DNA of 64,000 nt from Chryseobacterium phocaeense (GTDB taxonomy: Bacteria; Bacteroidota; Bacteroidia; Flavobacteriales; Weeksellaceae), in assembly GCF_900169075.1 (NCBI RefSeq), contig NZ_LT827013.1:153319-217318 (forward strand), given 5' to 3'. This document shows positions 52,902-61,684 of this stretch, in pieces. Position 1 is the stretch's first letter; each line of letters starts with the position of its first letter. The notes under the pieces are model-generated. The model was not told the origin of the DNA, did no database searches, and was given only the letters and a program-made list of their open reading frames with translations. Both the position numbers and the translations under genes were made by a program.

Positions 52902-54347
52902 TTATACTGTCGTCAATCTCAGCGTATTTGTTTTCCCTCCTTCATAAGATGGAGTTGCATTGATGTTGATTACAAAGTCTCCGCTTTCAATATAGCCGTG
53001 GTTGTGCGTCAGCATATTCACCTGGATGATTGTTTCATCAGTAGATTTTTTCATGTCATAGTAGTAGGCATGAACTCCCCAAAGAAGATTCAGCATGGTG
53101 ATTACCCTTCGGTTTCCACTGTAAACGATGATGTGGGAATTTGGTCTGTGAGCAGCAAGCTGGAATGCAGTATATCCTGAATGCGTCAGGGTAACAATTG
53201 CAGAAACATTGGTTGTTTTGGCAATTCTTACAGCAGCAAGACAAACCCTGTTCGTGATGAACCTTTCATCGATGCAGTTATAATCTTTTTCGATCGGCTC
53301 GTTTTTATGCTGATAAAAATGAGTTTTCTCGATATTCTGTACAATTTTGGCCATATTTTCAACCACCTGAACGGGATATCTTCCTACAGAGGTTTCTCCC
53401 GAAAGCATTACGGCATCAGCACCATCCAATACGGAGTTGGCAACGTCATTCACCTCTGCTCTCGTTGGCGTAAGGCTGTTGATCATGGTTTCCATCATCT
53501 GGGTAGCAATAATCACCGGTTTTGAATAGAATCTGGCTTTTTCTACCAGGTTTTTCTGGATAGCAGGAACCTCTTCCATCGGAACTTCCACACCAAGGTC
53601 ACCACGGGCAACCATCAATCCGTCGCATTCCAGTAAAATTTCGTCAATATTTTTAACGCCCTCAGGCTTTTCAATCTTGGCAATGATCGGAGTTTTGAAT
53701 TTTCCGTTCGGATGGCTTTCGATCAGCTTTTTAAGGTCGATGATATCCTGCGCATGACGTACGAAAGAAAGTGCGATCCAGTCAACCTCCATGTCAAGCA
53801 TGAAATTGGCATCCTGAACATCTTTTTCCGTAAGAGCCGGAAGAGATACCACGGTGTTTGGAAGGTTGACCCCTTTTTTGGAGCTTAGAGGCCCCCCTTG
53901 AATGGTTTTTGCTTTTACAGTATCCGTTCCATTGGTCTCCGTAACTTCCAGTACCAGTTTTCCATCATCAATAAGGATTCTTTCCCCTACCTTTACATCC
54001 TGAGGAAACTGCTGGTAAGTCATATATACTTTGGTAGAATCACCTTCCATTTTCTCATTGGTAAACGTAAGGATATCTCCCGGGTTCAGGTAAGAACCTT
54101 CTTTTACGACACCTACTCTCAGTTTCGGGCCCTGAAGGTCTCCCAGGATCCCTACAGAAAAGCCGAATTCCTTATTCAGCTCTCTGATAATTTCAATATT
54201 ATTCCGAACCAAGTCGTAGTCTGCATGTGAAAAATTTATTCTGAAAATATCAACACCCGCTTTCATGAGTCCTAACATTACCTCCTTCGACGAAGAAGCA
54301 GGTCCTAGTGTTGCAATAATTTTTGTCTTCTTTAAATACTTATTCAT
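52902..54347 (-). CDS. pyk: Pyruvate kinase
   Basis: Pyruvate kinase makes pyruvate and ATP from phosphoenolpyruvate in glycolysis. The 481-aa protein has the N-terminal KIIATLGPASSS and FRINFSHADY (36-44, phosphate and substrate binding), the B-domain lid, the signature IAKIEKPEGVKNIDEIL with the catalytic Lys, MVARGDLGVEVP, and an allosteric C-domain (about 350-481). The length is that of a standard homotetrameric enzyme. It is the last gene of acpP-fabF-rnc-IPExxxVDY-pyk and overlaps the preceding gene by 8 nt. No hairpin terminator follows; an 8-bp tandem array lies there instead. Confidence 0.97.
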   Translation of the reverse strand: MNKYLKKTKIIATLGPASSSKEVMLGLMKAGVDIFRINFSHADYDLVRNNIEIIRELNKEFGFSVGILGDLQGPKLRVGVVKEGSYLNPGDILTFTNEKMEGDSTKVYMTYQQFPQDVKVGERILIDDGKLVLEVTETNGTDTVKAKTIQGGPLSSKKGVNLPNTVVSLPALTEKDVQDANFMLDMEVDWIALSFVRHAQDIIDLKKLIESHPNGKFKTPIIAKIEKPEGVKNIDEILLECDGLMVARGDLGVEVPMEEVPAIQKNLVEKARFYSKPVIIATQMMETMINSLTPTRAEVNDVANSVLDGADAVMLSGETSVGRYPVQVVENMAKIVQNIEKTHFYQHKNEPIEKDYNCIDERFITNRVCLAAVRIAKTTNVSAIVTLTHSGYTAFQLAAHRPNSHIIVYSGNRRVITMLNLLWGVHAYYYDMKKSTDETIIQVNMLTHNHGYIESGDFVININATPSYEGGKTNTLRLTTV

Positions 54348-54813
54348 AATACTGGATAATTTGATAAAGTTCCTCTTCGGAACTCAGTGTATAATCTTGT
54401 ATCGGAAACACAAGATTTTCCGGGAGCAAAATTACGGAAAAATCAGGAATCTCTTCCGATGTATGCAGAATATATTCTACATCTGCCTGATTATTTAATA
54501 AAAATTTAATGTTTTCTTCTTCTGTGAACAGCTCGGTCTGCAGTTTTTTTTGCTTACTTTCCGAAGATCTGTTGGAAATAAAGGTAAAACATGTTTTTGT
54601 AGATTTGTGGTAAGCCTCAAATCTGGGAAAAAAATAGTCATAATAAGCCCCGTGAATAATCACATCTTTTTTTCTGGAAAAGGAAAGGCCGTTGATTTGA
54701 TTTATTTTGTAGAAAAACTCATGAGCGGGTATATCTTTTGCTAATCTTACCAATCCTATGGCAACATCTTCAAATTCTATATCATCCAGATCATAAAGTT
54801 TTTGAATTTCCAA
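54340..54813 (-). CDS. IPExxxVDY family protein
   Basis: The 157-aa soluble protein belongs to a small family restricted to Bacteroidota and named after a C-terminal motif. Here the motif is seen in degenerate form as LPENLVFPIQDY (about 128-139). The N-terminus LYDLDDIEFEDVAIGLVRLA is typical. Its function is unknown, but its place between rnc and pyk is strongly conserved in flavobacteria. It overlaps rnc by 23 nt and pyk by 8 nt, so all three are translationally coupled. Confidence 0.85.
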   Translation of the reverse strand: MEIQKLYDLDDIEFEDVAIGLVRLAKDIPAHEFFYKINQINGLSFSRKKDVIIHGAYYDYFFPRFEAYHKSTKTCFTFISNRSSESKQKKLQTELFTEEENIKFLLNNQADVEYILHTSEEIPDFSVILLPENLVFPIQDYTLSSEEELYQIIQYYE

Positions 54814-55552
54814 GTATGTTTTCTTTTTTGTTTAAAATATAAAATGCCCGTTGAGCTGCTTTTTCTTCTGACTTTTTCTTGGAAGTCTCTGTCGCATTGG
54901 CGATCTTTTCTTCTCCCAGCCAGACATGGCACCTGAACACAACCGATTTATTGGCCTGGACTTCCTCGCAGGTCTCATATTTTATATTTACTTTTTTCTT
55001 CTGGCTCCATTCAAGCAGAAGACCTTTGTAGCTTACAATTTTATTCTCAAGCTTATTAATTTCGGTAGGCGTAAGCAGTCTTTCCAGAATGATCTTTTTA
55101 CAGGCATCATAATGGAAATCCAGATAAACAGCACCGATAAGTGCCTCAAATAAATTTCCTGAAATGTTTTCACCCAATGCCGCGGATCCCTGCTTCTGCA
55201 AAAGATCGATAAGCTTCAGGTCTTCACCTAATTTATTAAGATTCTTCCTATTAACAATTTTAGATTTCATCTGGGTCAGATATCCCTCATTAGCCTGAGG
55301 ATAGGTCTGAAACAGATGACAGGAAATAATTGTACCCAAAACAGAATCTCCCAAAAATTCAAGTCTTTCATAATTGCTGTCTTGATTTTTAGAAGAACTT
55401 TTTAAAGAAAAAGCCTCACGGTAAAGAGCAACATTCTGAACCTCTGCACCTAATATTTTTTTCAATTCGGTGCTAAGGAAGTAGTCTCTCTCCGTTAATT
55501 TTCTTTTTCTTTGTCTGAGAAGGAATTTAGAAAAGTATTTCTGTAACTCCAT
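54791..55552 (-). CDS. rnc: Ribonuclease III
   Basis: RNase III cuts double-stranded RNA in rRNA and mRNA processing. The 253-aa protein has the signature ERLEFLGDSVL (62-72) and the second acidic cluster NLFEALIGAVYLDF (about 130-143), which complete the Mg site. A C-terminal dsRNA-binding domain spans about 172-240 (YKGLLLEWSQKKKVNIKYE, then KSEEKAAQRAFYIL). The N-terminal extension is Arg/Lys-rich (LLRQRKRKL). It lies 9 nt after fabF in the fatty-acid operon. Confidence 0.96.
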   Translation of the reverse strand: MELQKYFSKFLLRQRKRKLTERDYFLSTELKKILGAEVQNVALYREAFSLKSSSKNQDSNYERLEFLGDSVLGTIISCHLFQTYPQANEGYLTQMKSKIVNRKNLNKLGEDLKLIDLLQKQGSAALGENISGNLFEALIGAVYLDFHYDACKKIILERLLTPTEINKLENKIVSYKGLLLEWSQKKKVNIKYETCEEVQANKSVVFRCHVWLGEEKIANATETSKKKSEEKAAQRAFYILNKKENILGNSKTL

Positions 55553-55561
55553 TCATTGAAT

Positions 55562-56806
55562 TTAGATTTTCTTAAATAGAACGCAGGCGTTGTGCCCGCC
55601 AAATCCAAAAGTATTGCTCATGGCTACTTTTACATCTTTTTTAACAGCGGTATTGAATGTGAAATTCAGTCTGCTGTCAATATTTTCATCATCAGTAAAA
55701 TGGTTGATGGTAGGCGGAACCATACCATGAATAATGGTTCCCAATGCAGCGATAGCTTCAATAACTCCGGCTGCTCCCAGAAGGTGGCCTGTCATTGATT
55801 TTGTAGAATTGATCTGAATGTCATAAGCATGCTCGCCCAATAATTTCGAAATTGCGTTGGATTCTGCAATATCTCCTAATGGAGTAGAGGTACCATGCAT
55901 GTTGATATGGTCTACTTCATCAGCAGTTAATCCTGCGTCTTCCAGACAGTTTTTCATTACGAGATAAGCACCTAAGCCTTCAGGATGCGGGGCAGTCATG
56001 TGATGCGCATCTGCACTCATACCACCACCTTTTAATTCTGCATAAATGGTAGCACCACGTTTTACCGCGTGCTCGTATTCTTCAAGGATGATACATCCTG
56101 CACCTTCACCTAATACAAAGCCATCTCTGTCTTTATCAAAAGGTCTTGAAGCGGTTTTAGGATCATCATTTCTTGTAGAAAGTGCCATCATCGCATTAAA
56201 TCCACCGACACCACTTGCTGTAACGGCGGCTTCAGAACCTCCGCATACAATCACGTCAGCTTTTCCAAGCTGGATAATCATTTTGGAATCTATCAGAGCA
56301 TTGGCTGAGGATGCACAGGCAGATACCGTAGTATAGTTCGGCCCGTGGAAACCGTACTCAATGGAGATATGTCCCGGAGTGATATCCGCAATCATTTTTG
56401 GAATAAAGAACGGGTTGAATCTCGGAATTTCCGTATTGGCCCATCCTAAAACTTCAGTTTCGAAAGTTTCCAGACCTCCGATTCCTGACCCCCAAATTAC
56501 CCCAACTCTGTTTTTATCCACATTGTCTTCGATAATTCTGGAGTGTGTTACCGCTTCTCTTGCGGCTACAAGCCCAAGCTGCGTGTTCCGGTCCATTTTC
56601 TTTGCTTCTTTCTTATCGAAATGCTGCAACGGATCGAAACCTTTCACTTCACAAGCGAACTTCGTTTTAAAGTTTGTGGCATCAAAAAGAGTAATCGGAG
56701 CAGCACCGCTCTCACCTTTAAGAAGATTTTCCCAGTATTCTTTTGCATTATTTCCAATCGGTGTTATTGCGCCAAAACCGGTTACAACTACTCTTTTTAA
56801 TTCCAT
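55562..56806 (-). CDS. fabF: 3-oxoacyl-ACP synthase II
   Basis: FabF condenses malonyl-ACP with acyl-ACP in fatty-acid elongation. The 414-aa thiolase-fold protein has the full Cys-His-His set: Cys164 in TTVSACASSANA, His304 in NMHGTSTPLGD and His341 in SMTGHLLGAAG. It lies 33 nt downstream of acpP, whose product carries its substrates, and before rnc. The start ATG matches the family (MELKRVVVTGFGAITPIG). Confidence 0.97.
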   Translation of the reverse strand: MELKRVVVTGFGAITPIGNNAKEYWENLLKGESGAAPITLFDATNFKTKFACEVKGFDPLQHFDKKEAKKMDRNTQLGLVAAREAVTHSRIIEDNVDKNRVGVIWGSGIGGLETFETEVLGWANTEIPRFNPFFIPKMIADITPGHISIEYGFHGPNYTTVSACASSANALIDSKMIIQLGKADVIVCGGSEAAVTASGVGGFNAMMALSTRNDDPKTASRPFDKDRDGFVLGEGAGCIILEEYEHAVKRGATIYAELKGGGMSADAHHMTAPHPEGLGAYLVMKNCLEDAGLTADEVDHINMHGTSTPLGDIAESNAISKLLGEHAYDIQINSTKSMTGHLLGAAGVIEAIAALGTIIHGMVPPTINHFTDDENIDSRLNFTFNTAVKKDVKVAMSNTFGFGGHNACVLFKKI

Positions 56807-56839
56807 AAACTTTTAAAATTTTCTTTTTGTTGAAGAATA

Positions 56840-57079
56840 TTATTTATTTACTACTTCTTCGATGTAAGCGATAGCGTGACCTACAGTAGTAATTTTTTCA
56901 GCCTGATCATCAGGGATTTGAATGTTGAATTCTTTTTCAAATTCCATGATTAACTCAACTGTATCCAATGAGTCAGCTCCTAAATCGTTAGTGAAGCTAG
57001 CTTCAGGAGTTACTTCTGTTTCTTCAACGTCAAGCTTATCAGCGATGATAGCTTTTACTCTTGATGCAATGTCTGACAT
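56840..57079 (-). CDS. acpP: Acyl carrier protein
   Basis: The 79-aa acidic protein carries acyl chains on a phosphopantetheine arm attached to Ser37 in the motif [12 protein letters not shown]. Its helices match the normal ACP fold ([19 protein letters not shown] at the start). It leads the acpP-fabF-rnc-IPExxxVDY-pyk operon. A -7 element at 57111-57118 gives a leader of about 25 nt. Confidence 0.98.
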   Translation of the reverse strand: MSDIASRVKAIIADKLDVEETEVTPEASFTNDLGADSLDTVELIMEFEKEFNIQIPDDQAEKITTVGHAIAYIEEVVNK

Positions 57080-57110
57080 AGTAAATTATTTTTTTAATTG
57101 TTAGATGCTG

Positions 57111-57118
57111 CAAATATA
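57111..57118 (-). promoter_or_regulatory. Predicted -7 element of the acpP operon
   Basis: The minus strand reads TATATTTG, a full TAnnTTTG match, followed by GCAGC as in other strong flavobacterial promoters. Confidence 0.6.
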
Positions 57119-57437
57119 TAAAATTCTTCACGATAAAACATTTTTTTAGTCTTTTTTGTGGGTAGACTATACTGATTTTGGTATGAAAAGTTTTAGTGTT
57201 TTAGTTTTCAGGCATTTATGTGAAGTAGATAAAACCTATCCAAAAAGGTCATCCTGAGCCGATTAATATTTTGTCTGCATATTATGATAAATAATAAGGA
57301 TGATGCCATGATCCTTATAGGTTGAATTTGGTTCTGCAGCATTTCTGAGCTTTGCAACAAAGTATAGTTGAGCTGTCCGGCAAAACGTTTCCCTAAAAAT
57401 TTTGGGAACTTTGTCCCATACAATTAAGATAAATAAT
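57119..57437. other. Intergenic stretch with a repeat remnant
   Basis: No gene is seen. AAGGTCATCCTGAGCC (about 57246-57261) resembles a repeat word that I recall as abundant in Bacteroidota genomes (GTCATCCTGAGC), and GGATGATGCC (57298-57307) resembles part of its complement. Just before the ALDH start, TGGGAACTTTGTCCCA has arms TGGGA and TCCCA six bases apart. This may be an operator. Confidence 0.35.
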
Positions 57438-58853
57438 ATGAAACGTATAGACAAAGCCTACATCAACGGGAAGTTTACAGAACTGAACGGAACAGAAGTG
57501 TTTAATCTGATTAACCCCTCTACCCATGAAAAAATAGGGGAAGTGGTTTTAGGAAATGAAACCGATACGCAGAAAGCAGTTGAAGCTGCTAAGAGAGCAT
57601 TGAGAACTTTTTCAAAAACAAGTATTGAAGACCGCATTGAAATTCTTGAAAATTTAAAAAAAGCTGTAGAAAACAGGGAGCACGAATTAATCGAAACCAT
57701 GATCCTGGAATACGGTGGTACCCGCCAGTTTTGCACTATGAGTTTCAGGAATATGGCAGGTTCTTTTGAACATATGATTGAAACATTACGCCATTTTGAA
57801 TTTGAGAGAAAATCCGGGAATACCCTTGTACAGATGACGCCGGTTGGGGTAGTAGGGATTATTACTCCTTGGAATTCCAGCAACAGCTTTATATGTAATA
57901 AATTTGCTACAGCAGTGGCTGCCGGATGTACCGTAGTGGTGAAGCCGAGCGAAATGAGCGCACTTCAGACGCAGCTTATTATAGAGTGCTTCCATGAAGC
58001 CGGACTGCCTGACGGAGTTTTCAATGTGGTAAACGGCCTTGGAAGCGTGGTAGGAAATGAAATCGTAAACCATCCGGATGTGGCTAAAATATCATTTACC
58101 GGTTCTACCCAAACAGGAAAAATGATTGCTAAAGGTGCTGTAGAAGGGATGAAAAGAGTAACCCTGGAGCTAGGAGGAAAATCACCGAATATCATTCTGG
58201 ATGATGCGGATTTTGAACAGGCAATTCCTCAGGCGCTTTTTGGTGCTTATATGAATAGTGGACAGGCCTGTATTGCGCCAACACGTCTTTTGGTCCCTCA
58301 ATCCAGGCTGGAAGAAGTTAACCGGCTGGTGAAAGAAGCAGCGCTTCAGGTTGTGGTAGGACATCCTTCGAATGAAAATACGAATGTAGGTCCAATGGTT
58401 TCAGAAAAGCAATACGAACGAGTGCAGGCTTATATTCAGATTGGCGTGGATGAAGGAGCGGAATTGCTGGTCGGCGGAACCGGAAAGCCCGAAGGTCTTG
58501 AAAATGGAAATTTTGTGAAAGCTACGGTTTTTACTAATGTCCGAAACGATATGCGCATTGCACAGGAGGAAATTTTCGGACCGGTACTTTCTATTATCGC
58601 TTACGAGGATGAAGAGGATGCCATTACCATTGCCAATGATACTTCATACGGCCTGGCAGCTTACATAACTTCTGCAGACGAAAACCGTGCATTGAAAGTG
58701 GCTTCCAGGATTGAAGCGGGCAGGGTTTGTATTAACGGGTTTAAGCATGATCCGCTGGCACCGTTCGGGGGATTTAAGCAATCCGGTATTGGAAGGGAAT
58801 TCGGAGTGTATGGTTTGGAAGAATATTTGGAACCGAAATCAATTTTGATTTAA
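57438..58853 (+). CDS. Aldehyde dehydrogenase family protein
   Basis: The 471-aa protein is a full-length NAD(P)+-dependent aldehyde dehydrogenase. It has the start YINGKFTELNGTEVFNLINP, PWNSSNSFICNKFATAVAAG, TGSTQTGK (221-228), the general base Glu244 in LELGGKSP and the nucleophile Cys278 in NSGQACIAPTR. It ends FGGFKQSGIGREFGVYGLEEYLE. The likely start is the ATG at 57438; an in-frame ATG 36 nt upstream adds non-conserved residues. An AraC-type regulator gene follows 72 nt later on the same strand and may control it. The substrate is not evident. Confidence 0.9.
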   Translation: MKRIDKAYINGKFTELNGTEVFNLINPSTHEKIGEVVLGNETDTQKAVEAAKRALRTFSKTSIEDRIEILENLKKAVENREHELIETMILEYGGTRQFCTMSFRNMAGSFEHMIETLRHFEFERKSGNTLVQMTPVGVVGIITPWNSSNSFICNKFATAVAAGCTVVVKPSEMSALQTQLIIECFHEAGLPDGVFNVVNGLGSVVGNEIVNHPDVAKISFTGSTQTGKMIAKGAVEGMKRVTLELGGKSPNIILDDADFEQAIPQALFGAYMNSGQACIAPTRLLVPQSRLEEVNRLVKEAALQVVVGHPSNENTNVGPMVSEKQYERVQAYIQIGVDEGAELLVGGTGKPEGLENGNFVKATVFTNVRNDMRIAQEEIFGPVLSIIAYEDEEDAITIANDTSYGLAAYITSADENRALKVASRIEAGRVCINGFKHDPLAPFGGFKQSGIGREFGVYGLEEYLEPKSILI

Positions 58854-58925
58854 ACAAACATAAAAAATACTATATTGAACAGTCAAGTCAAAAGGTTTTT
58901 GGCTTGGCTTTAATTCATAATCAGA

Positions 58926-59720
58926 ATGTCTGAAAATATCAACTACATCAATTACTCCTGTTATTTCACCACGTTCCGTGAAGGTGAGCAGTTTGCTTCT
59001 TACAATTCCTTGTCGATGGTGATCTCCGGGGAAATGGAGCTTAATGACGGCGTTCAGCGGAAAATATTTCGAAGTGGTGATGTGTATCTGGTGAGGAAGA
59101 ACCAGCTGATAAAATTTCTGAAAAAGCCGGGAGAAGAATCTGAATTTAAATCTTTATCTATCAGGTTTGATGATGAAATGCTGAAAAAGATGAGTACGGA
59201 TGAAAATTTTGTTCTTCATGAGCGGATGAAATCACCGGCTTTTATCGAGCTATCCGGAATACAGCATCTGAAATATTTCATGGAATCTTTGTTGCAATAT
59301 CAGGACCTCCTGGAAAATAAATCTCCCGAACTGGCATTATTAAAGCAAAAAGAAGCTCTGATCCTTTTATTTGGATATGATCCGTCACTGAAGAACATCC
59401 TTTATGATATCTCTGCTCCTTATAAAATAGATCTAGAAGGATTTATGCTCAGAAATTATCATTTCAATGTGAAGCTCGACCGCTTTGCTTATCTCACGGG
59501 AAGAAGTCTTGCTGCTTTTAAACGGGATTTTGAAAAAATATTCGGAACCTCACCCCGGAAATGGCTTTTGGAAAAAAGGTTACAGGAAGCGCATTATCTT
59601 TTAGAAAATGGGAAGAAATCATCTGATATTTATCTGGATCTGGGCTTTGAGGATTTGTCACATTTTTCATATGCTTTTAAAAAGCAATATGGTTTGCCGC
59701 CCACAAGGCTTTTACTATAG
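58926..59720 (+). CDS. AraC family transcriptional regulator
   Basis: The 264-aa protein has an N-terminal cupin-like sensing domain (about 10-125, SLSMVISGEMELNDG and RSGDVYLVRKNQL) and a C-terminal double helix-turn-helix (about 165-262). The first helix pair includes LDRFAYLTGRSLAAFKRDF, and the second the AraC signature DIYLDLGFEDLSHFSYAFKK followed by YGLPP. It is an activator type; the ligand is unknown. The adjacent aldehyde dehydrogenase gene on the same strand is the obvious candidate target. Confidence 0.9.
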   Translation: MSENINYINYSCYFTTFREGEQFASYNSLSMVISGEMELNDGVQRKIFRSGDVYLVRKNQLIKFLKKPGEESEFKSLSIRFDDEMLKKMSTDENFVLHERMKSPAFIELSGIQHLKYFMESLLQYQDLLENKSPELALLKQKEALILLFGYDPSLKNILYDISAPYKIDLEGFMLRNYHFNVKLDRFAYLTGRSLAAFKRDFEKIFGTSPRKWLLEKRLQEAHYLLENGKKSSDIYLDLGFEDLSHFSYAFKKQYGLPPTRLLL

Positions 59721-59815
59721 GAAATGCATAAACTTTTGGAGTTATCATTTCCTGTACTCTTTAACTTTAAGAGTATGGAAAAGATCTTTTGTATTTATTG
59801 TTAAATTATATAAAA

Positions 59816-60142
59816 CTATGCCGGGAAAAATTTTTTCCATTTGGCAATGGTATTCCTGCTCAGCTTAAATTTTCTGGATACCTCAGAATTATTTAATTTT
59901 TCCTTTTTCTGGTAATTCAGGATCTTTCTTATGGAATGTACATCATAAGAGCGATGTTTGTGATTAAATTCTTGGGTGTCTTTTTCTTGTGAATCAAAAA
60001 TAATACTGTTAATCTGAATGATATCCAAAACATCCAGCTGTGGTTTATTTAAAATATTACAACATAAACCTCTTTTTTGAGGATATTTCTGGTCAATGAT
60101 GTCATTGTATATACGTTTATAATCAGGATTCGATTTTTCCAT
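59816..60142 (-). CDS. Small HTH protein, transposase-OrfA-like (second of a pair)
   Basis: The 108-aa protein (from the ATG at 60142; an in-frame ATG at 60190 would add 16 residues) has an N-terminal helical part starting NPDYKRIYNDIIDQKYPQKR and a C-terminal helix-turn-helix, LNNSEVSRKFKLSRNTIAKW. The latter resembles the DNA-binding half of IS3-type OrfA and is often labelled transposase. There is no catalytic DDE domain and no inverted repeats nearby, so it is not a working insertion sequence. The protein upstream (60246-60677) has the same layout. A regulatory role is more likely. I recall such pairs in other Chryseobacterium genomes, but cannot verify this here. Confidence 0.65.
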   Translation of the reverse strand: MEKSNPDYKRIYNDIIDQKYPQKRGLCCNILNKPQLDVLDIIQINSIIFDSQEKDTQEFNHKHRSYDVHSIRKILNYQKKEKLNNSEVSRKFKLSRNTIAKWKKFFPA

Positions 60143-60245
60143 AAATTTGCGTTTGTATTGATCTAAGCCATTGCCCATATCTTCTTTCAATTCACTCTAA
60201 GGCGGCATGATCTTTTTTCTAAGATTTATATTTAAACAAATTATT

Positions 60246-60677
60246 CTATTTATTGCTGTATTTGCTTATCCATTTATATAATGTGGTTTTTGGAATTTTA
60301 TAATCATTGATGATATCCTGCTTCGTCTTGGCTCCGGTTTTTAAAAGTTCCAGGATGAAATAGATTACTTCAGTGGTATAAATGTTTTTGCGAAACTCAG
60401 GTAGCGCCGTTACCTTCTTTTTTGTTTCCGGTTTTTCTGCCAATGGAGGTGCATACAGGATCAGATGTTGAGAATACAATCTGAAAAAATCATATTTCAA
60501 AAGTTTGCTCCAGCGAAGAAGGACACCCGTATCCATATGTTCGCATAAATACATTTTTTCAATTTCTTCCTCTGTTTTATTTAAAAAATTACAAATTCTA
60601 AGAATGTCAATTTGATCTTCGATTACTTTTTGTCTGATCAGTTCCCCAATAGAAATGGTTTTAAAATTATTCTGCAT
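60246..60677 (-). CDS. Small HTH protein (first of a pair)
   Basis: The 143-aa protein has an XRE-like N-terminal part (ISIGELIRQKVIEDQIDILR; then LNKTEEEIEKMYL) and a middle WSKLLKYDFFRLYSQHLIL block. The C-terminal helix-turn-helix TKQDIINDYKIPKTTLYKW is of the transposase type. I chose the ATG at 60677 (MQNNFK); one 8 codons earlier is possible. It is followed by its partner after 103 nt from this stop to the preferred start (55 nt to the longer one). No transposase catalytic domain is present. Both are minus-strand and may be co-transcribed. Confidence 0.65.
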   Translation of the reverse strand: MQNNFKTISIGELIRQKVIEDQIDILRICNFLNKTEEEIEKMYLCEHMDTGVLLRWSKLLKYDFFRLYSQHLILYAPPLAEKPETKKKVTALPEFRKNIYTTEVIYFILELLKTGAKTKQDIINDYKIPKTTLYKWISKYSNK

Positions 60678-61100
60678 AAGCTGGCTCACTATAAAAATCA
60701 ATGTTAGTCACTACCATATGAAAATGATAGAGAGCAAAGTAATATCAATACTTTAAAGTTTGAAGAATTTTACCGTTAACGAAGTGTTAATGAATTTTAT
60801 TTTTTAGATATAAAATTGTTAATTATTACTTGTTTAGTGTTCTTGTTTTCAGTTTATTATGATTTTTAATGAGTTGCAAACAGGCTGTGATAGAATTGTA
60901 GTGCCTGGTTTACAGGATTTGATATTTTTGTGGCTAATGTTTTTCTTATATTATCTATTTGCTATTGAAAAGAACTTCTATCTCGATTAAAATTGAAAAG
61001 ATAAAAGAAAATCTAAAGCTGCTAAGTTTAAAAAGATGAAGATTAATAGAATAAAAGTGATGCTTATTTTTTTAAAACGATTTTTTGTGTAAATACAATA
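60678..61100. other. AT-rich gap before tmRNA
   Basis: No gene or RNA is seen. AAACAGGC and GCCTGGTTT (about 60886-60920) form an imperfect inverted repeat with one bulge. It should contain the promoter of the HTH pair, but no full TAnnTTTG was found on the minus strand. Confidence 0.4.
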
Positions 61101-61101
61101 A

Positions 61102-61135
61102 AAAAACCACTTTTAAGTCTTTAAAAGTGGTTTTT
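61102..61135 (-). terminator. Terminator of ssrA
   Basis: AAAAACCACTTTTAA and TTAAAAGTGGTTTTT form 15 perfect pairs around a 4-nt loop, followed by T's on the minus strand, immediately past the tmRNA 3' end. Confidence 0.93.
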
Positions 61136-61138
61136 ATG

Positions 61139-61537
61139 TGGAGTTGGAGGGATTCGAACCCTCGTCCAAACAAGCAATACATAAGCTTTCTACATGCTTA
61201 TTCTACTATTGGTTTTCGACTGGAGGCAGAGAGCAGACACCCAACTTCCAGCTTATCTTCTGAGGTTTTCGAGTTTCAGCCAAAGCATCTGAAACCTTAT
61301 TTCCGCATTCCTATATCCCAGAATCAAACGCCGCAGAACAGAGCATTTGTGGAATATCTTGCTTCCCTACTGAAATCTTCGGGAAAACGCTTGATCTACT
61401 ATACTTCGATATTAAGCTGCAAGAGCGAACTCTTCGTTGCCAGTTAAAATTTTGTAGCAAGGGATTATAGAGATCGCGCTACGGTTCTCTGCATGCTTAC
61501 TTACCCATTGGTCTTGCTGTCGAAACCAGTCAACCCC
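61139..61537 (-). ncRNA. ssrA: Transfer-messenger RNA
   Basis: tmRNA rescues stalled ribosomes and tags the unfinished protein for degradation. On the minus strand the 5' end is GGGGTTGACTGGTTTCGACAG and the 3' end carries the T arm GAGGGTTCGAATCCCTC and CAACTCCA. The 5' GGGGTTG and 3' CAACTCC make a seven-pair acceptor stem with one G-U pair. CCA is not fully encoded after the discriminator A. The tag frame, at 61412-61441, runs GGC AAC GAA GAG TTC GCT CTT GCA GCT TAA, giving GNEEFALAA, a typical tag ending in ALAA. The length of 399 nt is normal. A terminator follows and a -7 element precedes it. Confidence 0.96.
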
Positions 61538-61553
61538 ATGAATAAAGTGAATG

Positions 61554-61561
61554 CAAAGATA
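61554..61561 (-). promoter_or_regulatory. Predicted -7 element of ssrA
   Basis: The minus strand reads TATCTTTG, a full TAnnTTTG match, identical to the aspS element and 16 nt before the mature 5' end. Confidence 0.6.
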
Positions 61562-61644
61562 CGATTTTTTGTTCAAATATGGTTAATATCACTTCTGGCT
61601 TTTCGAATTATACTGATGAAAGTATTTTTCAAATGGGAGATCAC

Positions 61645-61674
61645 AAAAAACTGCCGGCAAAATCCTGCCGGCAG
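61645..61674 (-). terminator. Terminator of the T9SS type B protein gene
   Basis: CTGCCGGCA and TGCCGGCAG pair around a 6-nt loop. The minus strand then has six T's, about 10 nt past the stop. Confidence 0.92.
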
Positions 61675-61684
61675 ATGAAGATGA

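Noticed and set aside
56046-56816. Long plus-strand frames opposite fabF
   Set aside because: They are shadows of fabF, which has all catalytic residues and operon context.
59816-60677. Insertion sequence
   Set aside because: No DDE domain, no terminal inverted repeats and no target duplication were seen around the two HTH genes.
61085-61447. Plus-strand 120-aa frame beginning MCKYNKK and containing WSWRDSNPRP
   Set aside because: It is the antisense of tmRNA and its terminator. Such frames are a well known false protein call.
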